This document shows positions 1 through 7,627 of a stretch of 64,000 bases of DNA, piece by piece. How positions within the stretch are numbered: position 1 is the stretch's first letter; each line of letters begins with the position of its first letter. The DNA lies in contig NZ_CP140706.1 of assembly GCF_034555375.1 (NCBI RefSeq), forward strand, positions 301,001-365,000. Direction: 5' to 3'. Origin of the DNA: Pseudomonas sp. B33.4. GTDB lineage: Bacteria > Pseudomonadota > Gammaproteobacteria > Pseudomonadales > Pseudomonadaceae. The translations under genes and the position numbers were made by a program. The notes below the pieces were generated by a model. The model had not been told where the DNA came from and ran no database searches. It saw only the letters and a program-made list of their open reading frames with translations.

Positions 1-189
1 GCGTTCACCCGGCGCGGTGAAACCTTCGAAGCGCTGGCCCCGGTTGACCAGCGGCAGGTCAAGTTCTTCTTCGAGGCTGCGCAGGCGCATCGACAGGGTT
101 GGCTGGGTGATGTGGCAACGCGCGGCGGCCTGGCCGAAGTGGCGGGTTTCGTCGAGGGCGATGAGGAATTTCAGCTGCTTGATGTCCAT
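1..189 (-). CDS. LysR-family transcriptional regulator, N-terminal part (runs off the window)
   Basis: The minus strand encodes the start of a LysR regulator: an ATG at 189, then [20 protein letters not shown] and a typical winged helix-turn-helix containing [17 protein letters not shown]. Only about 62 residues are inside the window, so the effector-binding domain is not visible. It is transcribed away from the LysM/BON gene that starts at 328, so the 139 bases between them hold both promoters. Its target cannot be told from the sequence. Confidence 0.85.
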   Translation of the reverse strand, partial: MDIKQLKFLIALDETRHFGQAAARCHITQPTLSMRLRSLEEELDLPLVNRGQRFEGFTAPGER

Positions 190-327
190 CTTCGCTCCAG
201 GCGCTGGCAGGGGTGGGGGATTCTACCGTTTCGGCGGTGGCAGGGTCATTGGTCGGCTTGGAACCGGGTTTGTCCGGGGTGGTCTAGGCTTGGACGACTG
301 AACCTTTATTCCATGGAGAGAACCACG

Positions 328-768
328 ATGAGCCTTTTTAGTTTTGTTAAAGAAGCTGGTGAGAAGTTGATCGATCTGCTGACCCCGGGCAACGCCAATG
401 CCAGTGAGCAGTTGAAGGAACACATCAGCAAGGTCGGCCTGGGCAATCCGAATGTGCAGGCGACCGTGGATGGCGACAAAGTGACTGTCACCGGTGAAGT
501 CGCGAGTCAGGAAGAGAAAGAGAAGATTCTGCTGGCGGTGGGCAATATTGCCGGGGTTGGCAGCGTGGATGATCAGATCACCGTCAGCGGGCCAGTTGTC
601 ACTGCCGCACAATTTGTCGTGGTCAAGTCGGGTGACACTCTCAGCGCGATTTCTCTGCGCGTGTACGGGGATGCCAACAAGTATCAGAAAATTTTCGATG
701 CCAACAAACCGATGCTCAAGGATGTGAACAAAATCTATCCGGGGCAGACTCTGCGTATTCCTGAGTAA
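328..768 (+). CDS. lysM: BON and LysM domain protein (LysM/Kbp type)
   Basis: A 146-residue protein of the LysM/YgaU (Kbp) family: a short N-terminal segment, a BON domain (about residues 25-85, with [16 protein letters not shown]) and a C-terminal LysM domain (about 95-145, with [17 protein letters not shown]). No signal peptide is seen, as in the E. coli homologue, a potassium-binding cytoplasmic protein. The ATG at 328 was chosen because it begins the family's usual [14 protein letters not shown] and has GGAGAG upstream; the frame stays open further upstream without homology. It stands alone, followed by a REP palindrome. Confidence 0.92.
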   Translation: MSLFSFVKEAGEKLIDLLTPGNANASEQLKEHISKVGLGNPNVQATVDGDKVTVTGEVASQEEKEKILLAVGNIAGVGSVDDQITVSGPVVTAAQFVVVKSGDTLSAISLRVYGDANKYQKIFDANKPMLKDVNKIYPGQTLRIPE

Positions 769-779
769 CACAAAAACCC

Positions 780-864
780 TGTAGGAGCTGCCGCAGGCTG
801 CGATCTTTTGACTTTGATTTTTAAAAAACAGATCAAAAGATCGCAGCCTTCGGCAGCTCCTACA
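780..864. repeat. REP-type palindrome (GTAGGAGCTGCCG class)
   Basis: A long inverted repeat: the left arm begins TGTAGGAGCTGCCGCAGG and the right arm ends with its near-complement, around an AT-rich centre. A second copy lies at 10552-10636. Such elements are typical of intergenic DNA in the P. fluorescens group. Here it lies between convergent genes and could serve as a bidirectional terminator. Confidence 0.85.
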
Positions 865-868
865 AAGA

Positions 869-1531
869 TCAAAGACCAGCGATCAGATTGCGGTAATCCT
901 CTACGGCCGCAAACTCAGCGGTGTCCTTCGGCCCTTTGCGACTGTCCGGCTCTTTCACCGCCAGCAAATGCGCCACACCAAAATCCCGCGCACTGCGCAG
1001 AACCGGCAAGGTATCGTCGATAAACAGACTGCGCGCCGGATCAAAACCGATATCCGCCTGCAAGGCATCCCAGAACTGCGGGTTCTCCTTGGGGAAACCG
1101 TAGTCATGCGAGCTGATCAGCCGCTCGAAATATGGCGCCAGTTCGATTCGCTCAAGCTTCAGCGACAGTGAGTCGCGGTGCGCGTTGGTGATCATGATCA
1201 CCCGTTTACCGGCGCGTTTGATCGCTTCCAGAAAGGTATCGGCATCCGGCCGCAAGGCAATCAGGTGCGCAGTTTCCAGCTTTAATTCACGCACCGACAA
1301 CTTCAGCTCGGCACTCCAGAAATCCAGGCAGTACCACTGCAACTGGCCGGCATGGCGTTCGAACAACGGCTGCAATTCCATTTCGGCCATGGCCCGGCTG
1401 ACCCCGTGCAGTTCGGCGTAACGCTGGGGCAGATGTTCCAGCCAGAAGTGATTGTCGAAGTGCAGATCCAGCAGCGTGCCGTCCATGTCGAGCAGAACGG
1501 TATCGATGTCGGACCACGGTAATGTAGGCAT
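869..1531 (-). CDS. yrfG: HAD-family GMP/IMP nucleotidase (YrfG type)
   Basis: A 220-residue HAD hydrolase. Motif I is DMDGTLLDL (Asp15 nucleophile, Asp17), motif II is the ITNAH region, motif III is in the FPKENPQFW region and motif IV is FIDDTLPVL. Family members dephosphorylate purine 5'-nucleotides in the cytoplasm. It is divergent from nudE with about 90 bases between the start codons. Its placement beside nudE and cysQ, two other nucleotide-cleaning enzymes, is the usual Pseudomonas order and supports the call. Confidence 0.88.
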   Translation of the reverse strand: MPTLPWSDIDTVLLDMDGTLLDLHFDNHFWLEHLPQRYAELHGVSRAMAEMELQPLFERHAGQLQWYCLDFWSAELKLSVRELKLETAHLIALRPDADTFLEAIKRAGKRVIMITNAHRDSLSLKLERIELAPYFERLISSHDYGFPKENPQFWDALQADIGFDPARSLFIDDTLPVLRSARDFGVAHLLAVKEPDSRKGPKDTAEFAAVEDYRNLIAGL

Positions 1532-1619
1532 GGCAACGTCTCGAACGGTAGAAAGATATCCGACATAAACAATCGGGAAAGCCGCGTTATAGTAGCGCGT
1601 TCACGCCTAGGAGCTTTGC

Positions 1620-2186
1620 ATGCGCCAGAAACCCACCGTACTTGCCCGCGAGATCGTCGCCACCAGTCGCCTGTTTTGCGTTGAAGAACTCAAACTGCGT
1701 TTTTCCAACGGCGTGGAACGCACGTATGAGCGTCTGGTCGGCAAAGGTGCGGGCTACGGCGCGGTAATGATCGTGGCGATGCTGGATGCTGAACACGCAG
1801 TGCTGGTCGAAGAGTATTGCGGCGGTACTGACGAATATGAGTTGTCCCTGCCCAAAGGCCTGATCGAGCCCGGCGAGGATGTATTGGCAGCGGCCGAGCG
1901 CGAACTCAAGGAAGAGGCGGGTTTTGGCGCTCGGCAACTGGAACATCTGACCGAGCTGTCGCTGTCGCCCGGTTACATGAGCCAGAAGATCCAGGTGGTC
2001 CTGGCCACTGATTTGTATGAGGAGCGTCTGGAAGGCGATGAGCCGGAGCCGATGCGCGTCGATAAAGTGAACCTGCGCGAACTGTCGTCGCTGGCGCTCA
2101 ATCCGCAATTTTCCGAAGGTCGCGCGCTGGCTGCACTGTATTTGACCCGCGATCTGCTGACCCAGCGCGGGTTCTTTCCAGCATGA
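1620..2186 (+). CDS. nudE: ADP compounds hydrolase NudE
   Basis: A 188-residue Nudix hydrolase. The Nudix box lies at about residues 80-102 (GLIEPGED...RELKEEAGF, matching GX5EX7REUXEEXGU). NudE cleaves ADP-ribose, Ap3A and NADH-like compounds. The ATG has TAGGAGC just upstream. Its stop overlaps the cysQ start (ATGA), so the two genes are translationally coupled. Confidence 0.92.
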   Translation: MRQKPTVLAREIVATSRLFCVEELKLRFSNGVERTYERLVGKGAGYGAVMIVAMLDAEHAVLVEEYCGGTDEYELSLPKGLIEPGEDVLAAAERELKEEAGFGARQLEHLTELSLSPGYMSQKIQVVLATDLYEERLEGDEPEPMRVDKVNLRELSSLALNPQFSEGRALAALYLTRDLLTQRGFFPA

Positions 2187-3025
2187 GTGAGATGTCGATG
2201 AATTTTCCCCACCCGTTGATGGCGCCAGTGGTTGAGCTGGCATTGCAGGCTGGCGCGGCGATTCTGCCGTTCTGGCGTGTTGGCGTTGAAGTCACGGCCA
2301 AGTCCGATGACTCGCCGGTGACGGCGGCGGATCTGGCCGCGCATCACCTGATCCTTGCCGGGCTGACGGCGCTGGATCCAAGCATTCCAGTGTTGTCGGA
2401 AGAAGACGCCAACATTCCCCAGAGCGTGCGCGCCGGTTGGCAGCGCTGGTGGTTGGTGGATCCGCTGGATGGCACCAAGGAGTTCATCAGCGGCAGTGAA
2501 GAGTTCACCGTCAACATTGCGCTGATCGAAAACGGTCGGGTTGTGTTTGGGGTGGTGTCGATGCCGACTAACGGTCGCTACTACGTCGGCGGCGCTGGCC
2601 TCGGTGCCTGGCGTTGCGATCAGGACGGCACGCCGGTTTCGATTCAGGTGCGTGATGTGCCCGGGCCGGGTGAAGCGTTCACCGTGGTCGCCAGTCGTCG
2701 ACACTCCAGCCCCGAGCAAGAGCGTTTGCTGGCGGGTTTGAGTGCCAGCCTCGGTGAATTGCAGTTGGCCAATATTGGCAGCTCGCTGAAATTTTGCCTG
2801 GTGGCGGAAGGCGCGGCGGATTGCTATCCGCGACTGGCGCCGACCTCGCAGTGGGACACGGCGGCGGCGCAGGGTGTGCTCGAAGGGGCGGGTGGTGAGG
2901 TGCTGGATCTGCGCGGGGATGCGTTCTGCTATCCAGCGCGGGAATCGCTGCGCAATGAGTTCTTCTTGGCGTTGCCGGCGAAGGCAGCCTGGCGTTCGCA
3001 ATTGTTGGAGTTGGCTCGGGGTTAA
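2183..3025 (+). CDS. cysQ: 3'(2'),5'-bisphosphate nucleotidase CysQ
   Basis: A 280-residue member of the inositol monophosphatase fold. Metal-site motifs are visible: EED (in VLSEEDANI), DPLDGTKEF and the C-terminal WDTAAAQGVLEG. CysQ removes 3'-phosphoadenosine 5'-phosphate made during sulfate assimilation. It overlaps nudE by four bases. A second in-frame ATG follows three codons later and could be used instead. Confidence 0.93.
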   Translation: MSEMSMNFPHPLMAPVVELALQAGAAILPFWRVGVEVTAKSDDSPVTAADLAAHHLILAGLTALDPSIPVLSEEDANIPQSVRAGWQRWWLVDPLDGTKEFISGSEEFTVNIALIENGRVVFGVVSMPTNGRYYVGGAGLGAWRCDQDGTPVSIQVRDVPGPGEAFTVVASRRHSSPEQERLLAGLSASLGELQLANIGSSLKFCLVAEGAADCYPRLAPTSQWDTAAAQGVLEGAGGEVLDLRGDAFCYPARESLRNEFFLALPAKAAWRSQLLELARG

Positions 3026-3042
3026 ATGGGCTGATCCGAAAT

Positions 3043-3221
3043 CCCCCTCACCCCAGCCCTCTCCCCCAGGAGAGAGAGCCGATCGAGTTGTCTTGCGTCT
3101 CACATCGACCTGAAAGATTGGGTCGATTGTGGATTCGGCAAAGCGCCTTCAGGTCGGTGTACTTCTGAAGCATCCCCCAATCAGTCCCCTCTCCCTCAGG
3201 GAGAGGGCGAGGGTGAGGGGC
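3043..3221. repeat. Inverted repeat of the CCCTCACCC...CTCTCCC class
   Basis: The left arm (about 3043-3079) reads CCCCTCACCCCAGCCCTCTC and the right arm (about 3186-3220) is its complement, GGGAGAGGGCGAGGGTGAGG. About 105 bases of unrelated sequence lie between. A related paired element lies at 63178-63329. It fills the gap between the convergent cysQ and thioesterase genes; no gene is seen in it. Confidence 0.75.
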
Positions 3222-3230
3222 TGTTGATCT

Positions 3231-3686
3231 TCAACGGTGCAAAACGTACTGCCCGGTAAATGTCACGGCGTCTTCTTCGCTGCCCTGATTGACGATCCGC
3301 GTATCGAGCATCAACCGCGCCCGCCCATAACGCCGATACATCGCCAGAAACCTCTTCCACACCGCCACATCAGGCGCCGGGCAAATCGCTGTGGCATCCC
3401 CCGTCACTGGCAGCGGGTAACTGATCTGCCCCTCCTGAATCACAATGTGCCCGTCGGTGATGCCTTCTTCCTTCAAACGCAAATGCAACCAGCCCCATCC
3501 GGCCAGCACTGCGCCGCAGTAGAGGCTGCCGCCGAACATGGTGCTCTTGTGATTGACGTTCGGCTCGAGTGGCAAATGCAGACTCAACTGCTGTTCATGC
3601 CAGTCGAGCACTTTGAGGCCCATGTCTCGTGTCAGCGGGATGTCGTGATGCAGGACCGACTCCAGATAGCGAGTGTCTGTGCTCAT
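3231..3686 (-). CDS. Thioesterase-domain protein (YiiD C-terminal type)
   Basis: A 151-residue hotdog-fold protein resembling the C-terminal thioesterase domain of YiiD: NHKSTMFGGSLYCGAVLAGW matches the conserved N-x-x-G-T-x-F-GGS helix of that family. The substrate is unknown. The start overlaps the stop of the DctD-like regulator (ATGA), so it is probably co-transcribed behind dctB-dctD, although no functional link to dicarboxylate sensing is known to me. Confidence 0.8.
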   Translation of the reverse strand: MSTDTRYLESVLHHDIPLTRDMGLKVLDWHEQQLSLHLPLEPNVNHKSTMFGGSLYCGAVLAGWGWLHLRLKEEGITDGHIVIQEGQISYPLPVTGDATAICPAPDVAVWKRFLAMYRRYGRARLMLDTRIVNQGSEEDAVTFTGQYVLHR

Positions 3687-5068
3687 TCGTTCTCGTCCCC
3701 ATGGCTGCTGTCGCCAAAGTTGAGGCCATGCTTGCGCAACTTGTCATGCAGGGTCTTGCGCGGAATGCCCAAGGCTTCGGCGAGGCTGCGCACGGAGCTG
3801 TGGGAGCGCGCCAGTTCGGCCGCGATCAATGATTTTTCGAAGTTTTCCACTTGCTCGCTGAGGCCGCCGTTGATGACTTCGACCGTGGTGCTGCCACCGC
3901 TTTCGGCGCCAGCGTTATCCAGCGCCAGTTCCAGACCGAGGGCAAAACGTTCGGCGGCATTCTGCAGTTCGCGCACGTTGCCCGGCCAGGTGTGGCGCAG
4001 CAGCAAGGCGCGTTGGGCCGGTTGCAGTTCGTGGGGCGGCAGGCCGTGGCGGGCGCTGGCTTCATCGGCGTAATGCTGGAACAGCACCAGTGCATCTTCG
4101 CCGCGTTCGCGCAGTGGCGGAATGCGCAGTGGCGCAACGTTGAGGCGGTAATACAAGTCGGCGCGGAAGCGCCCCTGATCGGCGGCCTGGCGCAGGTCTT
4201 CCTTGGTCGCGGCGATCACGCGGATGTCCAGCGGGATCAGTTGATTGCCACCCAGGCGCTCGACCACGCGCTCCTGCAACATGCGCAGCAACTTCACCTG
4301 CACGTCCATGCTCATGCTTTCGATTTCATCGAGAAACAGCGTGCCGCCATTGGCGAATTCGAACTTGCCGATCCGGCGTTTTTGCGCACCGGTGAACGCG
4401 CCGGGTTCGTGGCCGAACAGTTCGCTTTCCACCACCGACTCGGCCAGTGCGCCGGCGTTGATCGCCACGAACGGGCCGTTACGGCGGCTGGATAAATCGT
4501 GCAGTGCACGGGCGACGACTTCTTTGCCGGCGCCGGTTTCGCCGAGGATCAGCACGTCAGCCTTGGTCGCGGCCAACGCGCCGATCTGCTCACGCAGGCG
4601 CAGCATGGGCGTCGAGTGGCCGACCAGACGTGCACTCAATTCGTTGCGATCGCTGAGGGCCAGGCGCAGGCTGCGATTGTCCAGCACCAGTCGACGCAAG
4701 GCGAGGGCGCGGCGCACGCTGTCGAGCAGCGCATCGCTGGCAAACGGTTTTTCAAGAAAGTCATAAGCGCCGGCACGCATGGCCTGCACCGCCAGCGGCA
4801 CGTCGCCGTGCCCAGTGATCAGCAGCACGGGTAATTCCGGATCCTGCGCGTGCAATTCGCTGAGCAACTCCAGACCGTCCATGCCCGGCATGCGGATGTC
4901 ACTGACCACCACGCCTGGCCAGTCACGCTCCAGCTGAGCGGCCAGACCCTTGGCTTCGGACAGCGGCAGAATTTTCAGGCCAGCAAGGTCCAGGGTCTGG
5001 CCGAGGGCCTGACGCAGGTGCGGATCGTCGTCGATCAACACCACCTGAATGCGATTGTCGATGGTCAT
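3683..5068 (-). CDS. dctD: Sigma-54-dependent response regulator (DctD type)
   Basis: A 461-residue NtrC-family regulator. It has a receiver domain (residues 1-120, phospho-acceptor Asp57 in SDIRMPG), an AAA+ domain (about 145-380) with Walker A GETGAGKE, the sigma-54 contact loop GAFTGA and Walker B LFLDEI, and a C-terminal Fis-type helix-turn-helix (LAEALGIPRKTLHDKLR). It is coupled to the kinase upstream by a four-base overlap. The pair next to rfbC matches the Pseudomonas DctB/DctD system for C4-dicarboxylate uptake, but no transporter gene is in the window. An acidic-amino-acid sensor of the same family is the main alternative. Confidence 0.85.
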   Translation of the reverse strand: MTIDNRIQVVLIDDDPHLRQALGQTLDLAGLKILPLSEAKGLAAQLERDWPGVVVSDIRMPGMDGLELLSELHAQDPELPVLLITGHGDVPLAVQAMRAGAYDFLEKPFASDALLDSVRRALALRRLVLDNRSLRLALSDRNELSARLVGHSTPMLRLREQIGALAATKADVLILGETGAGKEVVARALHDLSSRRNGPFVAINAGALAESVVESELFGHEPGAFTGAQKRRIGKFEFANGGTLFLDEIESMSMDVQVKLLRMLQERVVERLGGNQLIPLDIRVIAATKEDLRQAADQGRFRADLYYRLNVAPLRIPPLRERGEDALVLFQHYADEASARHGLPPHELQPAQRALLLRHTWPGNVRELQNAAERFALGLELALDNAGAESGGSTTVEVINGGLSEQVENFEKSLIAAELARSHSSVRSLAEALGIPRKTLHDKLRKHGLNFGDSSHGDENE

Positions 5069-6873
5069 GCACTTCGATCCTCGGACGGTTGCAGGCTGAC
5101 CCCGGGCGCACCGGCGCGCAGCCGCAGGGTAATCAAGGCGCCACCTTGCTTGTGGTTGGCGAACGACAGTTCACCGCCGAAGGCGCGCATCAGCGTTTCA
5201 CAAATGGCCAGCCCCAAACCCAGGCCCTGCGTGCGGGTCTTGGTGGTGTAAAAGGGTTCGCTGGCGCGGCCGAGGGCTTCCATGCAAAAGCCCGGGCCGT
5301 TGTCGCGAATGTACAGATTGACGCCCTCGGCGGTGGATTCGGCACTCAGCCACAGTTTGCGCGGCGGGCCTTTCTCGGTGAGCGCATCGAGGGCGTTGGC
5401 CAGCAGATTGCCGAGCACCTGGCGCAAGCGAGTTTCGCCGGCCTCGACCCACAGAGTAGCGGCGGGCAAATCGCGGATCAGCTCAACGTCCATGCTGCGG
5501 CGACGTTTGGCCAGCAGCGCCAAGGCATCGTCGAGCGCCGGTTGCAGGGCTACGCTTTCCGGGGCGTGGCGATCGCGCCGAGCGAAGGCGCGCAGGTGAG
5601 CAATGATCGAGGCCATGCGCCCGGTCAGTTCGCTGATCAATTTGAGGTTGCCGCGCGCGTCGTCGGTGCGCTGATGATCGAGCAGCACTTCGGCGTTTTC
5701 CGCGTAGCTGCGGATCGCTGCCAGCGGCTGATTGAGTTCGTGGCTGATACTCGCTGACATGGTCCCCAGCGCCGACAGCTTGCCAGCCTGGACCAGATCA
5801 TCCTGGGCGCGCACCAGTTCTTGCTGGGCTTGCTCACGCTCCAGAACTTCTTCCTTCAGGCGCCGATTGAGGCCCTCGAGGTCGCTGGTGCGTTCCGCCA
5901 CACGACCTTCCAGTTCACGGCGTGCCTTGGCTTCGAACGCAATACGTTCCAGATAATGCCGGCGGCGCTGCATCATCAGGCCGAGCAGTAACATCACCAC
6001 CAGCAGCGTGGCGCCGCCGATGGCGACCACGGTGCGCACCGGGCGGTCGATCAGCGTGCGCGGGGCAAGAATGCTGACACTCCAGCCGGTTTCGGCGATG
6101 TCGTGGGTCTGGATCAGCCACGCAGTCGGGCTAAGATTCAGCGGCCGCGGGTCGCGGGTCGGGTAAGGCTGGATAGCGGTGATCGCCGAGCGTTCGCTGT
6201 CGCTCAAGTTACGAGTCGAACGAAAGCGCCATTCCGGCCGTGAGGTGAGGATGACCACGCCGTTGTGGTCGGTGACCAGCAGTTGTTCCGGGGTTTTACC
6301 CCACAGGCTTTCGGTGTGGTCCAGGTCAACCTTGATCACCAGCACACCGATGATTTTTTCGCCGTTACGCACGGCGGCGGCAAAGAAATAACCGCGCTTG
6401 GCCGACGTCGTGCCGAGGCCGAAGAAGCGCCCGAGGCGTCCGGCCATGGCTTCACTGAAGTACGGACGAAACGAGAAATTGCGGCCGACAAAACTGTCGT
6501 GCTTGTCCCAGTTCGACGCCGCCAGCGTCTGGCCGCTGGTGTCCATCAGGTACATGACTTCGGCGCCGGTTTGCGCGGCGATGTTCTTCAGCAGGCGGTT
6601 GGCATTGCCTTGGGTGACGCCGTCGTCCGGCGCGCCAAGTACCGAGCGCAGGGCCGGCAGATCGCCGAGGATTTGCGGCAACACTTCGTAGCGGTGCAGG
6701 GTGCCCAGCAGGTTGGCGACGTACAGGTCGAGGGTCTGACGGTTTTGCCCGGCCAGTTCACTGCGGTAGTAACGTTCGGCGAGATGCTCCAGCGGCCACA
6801 ACAGCGGCGCCAGACACAGGGCCAGCAGCGCAAGGCTGCGCCAGCGGGGTCTGCGGGGGAGGGTTGGTTTCAT
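5065..6873 (-). CDS. dctB: Sensor histidine kinase (DctB type)
   Basis: A 602-residue membrane kinase. A first membrane segment (about residues 13-30) is followed by a periplasmic double-Cache-like sensor domain (to about 290) and a second membrane segment (VVAIGGATLLVVMLLLGLMM). A coiled coil follows, then HisKA with the phospho-accepting His in SASISHELNQPLAAI, and HATPase motifs (NALDAL, DNGPGF, GLGLGLAI). This is the DctB layout. It precedes and overlaps dctD. The start is the ATG at 6873. Confidence 0.87.
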   Translation of the reverse strand: MKPTLPRRPRWRSLALLALCLAPLLWPLEHLAERYYRSELAGQNRQTLDLYVANLLGTLHRYEVLPQILGDLPALRSVLGAPDDGVTQGNANRLLKNIAAQTGAEVMYLMDTSGQTLAASNWDKHDSFVGRNFSFRPYFSEAMAGRLGRFFGLGTTSAKRGYFFAAAVRNGEKIIGVLVIKVDLDHTESLWGKTPEQLLVTDHNGVVILTSRPEWRFRSTRNLSDSERSAITAIQPYPTRDPRPLNLSPTAWLIQTHDIAETGWSVSILAPRTLIDRPVRTVVAIGGATLLVVMLLLGLMMQRRRHYLERIAFEAKARRELEGRVAERTSDLEGLNRRLKEEVLEREQAQQELVRAQDDLVQAGKLSALGTMSASISHELNQPLAAIRSYAENAEVLLDHQRTDDARGNLKLISELTGRMASIIAHLRAFARRDRHAPESVALQPALDDALALLAKRRRSMDVELIRDLPAATLWVEAGETRLRQVLGNLLANALDALTEKGPPRKLWLSAESTAEGVNLYIRDNGPGFCMEALGRASEPFYTTKTRTQGLGLGLAICETLMRAFGGELSFANHKQGGALITLRLRAGAPGVSLQPSEDRSA

Positions 6874-6915
6874 AAGCCGGATGCGCCTGTAGGGACAGGC
6901 GCATTATGCCCGGCC

Positions 6916-7461
6916 TCAGGCGAAGACGTCAGCGTCCTTGAGCAGCGCTGCGGCTTGATCCTTGGCGGACAGCTTCGGCGCTTCGTCCAGCTGCCAGTCG
7001 ATGCCCAGAGCCGGATCATCCCAACGAATGCTGCGCTCGGACGCCGGGTCGTAGTAGTTGGTGGTCTTGTAGAGGAACTCGGCGAACTCGCTCAGCACCA
7101 CGAAACCGTGGGCAAAACCTTCCGGCACCCACAGTTGACGATGATTGTCGGCAGAAAGACGTACCGCTACGGATTTGCCGAAGTGCGGCGAGCTGCGGCG
7201 AATATCCACGGCCACATCCAATACTTCGCCAACCGTCACGCGGACCAGTTTGCCCTGAGTGTTTTGCAGTTGGTAATGCAGGCCACGCAACACGCCTTTT
7301 TGCGAACGCGAGTGGTTGTCCTGGACGAATTTCGTGTCCAGACCGGTGGCGTCCTGGAACGACTTGGCATTGAAGCTCTCGTAGAAAAAACCGCGCTCGT
7401 CACCAAACACCTTCGGTTCGATGATCAGGACACCGGGCAGGTCGGTGGTGATTACATTCAT
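6916..7461 (-). CDS. rfbC: dTDP-4-dehydrorhamnose 3,5-epimerase
   Basis: A 181-residue RmlC/RfbC enzyme of dTDP-L-rhamnose synthesis. Family motifs are clear: FGDERGFFYESFN, FVQDNHSRSQKGVLRGLHYQ (with the catalytic His) and VPEGFAHGF. The start MNVITTDLPG at 7461 was chosen because GGAAA lies about 8 bases upstream and the length then matches the family; an in-frame ATG four codons earlier has no ribosome site. The other rml genes are not in this window, so this may be a split or lone copy. Confidence 0.92.
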   Translation of the reverse strand: MNVITTDLPGVLIIEPKVFGDERGFFYESFNAKSFQDATGLDTKFVQDNHSRSQKGVLRGLHYQLQNTQGKLVRVTVGEVLDVAVDIRRSSPHFGKSVAVRLSADNHRQLWVPEGFAHGFVVLSEFAEFLYKTTNYYDPASERSIRWDDPALGIDWQLDEAPKLSAKDQAAALLKDADVFA

Positions 7462-7627
7462 GAGGATTTCCATAGGCAGGTGTGAATGGCCGACATTCTT
7501 GCGCAAAGTGCCGGAGGGTGCGAGTGCTGCAAGACAAATAGCCCGGATACCTTTGCGCGGTTGGGGGTTGCGGATCCGGTCCGGCAATGGCGATATAGGC
7601 GCCTAATAAAATTTCAGGGGTCGTTTC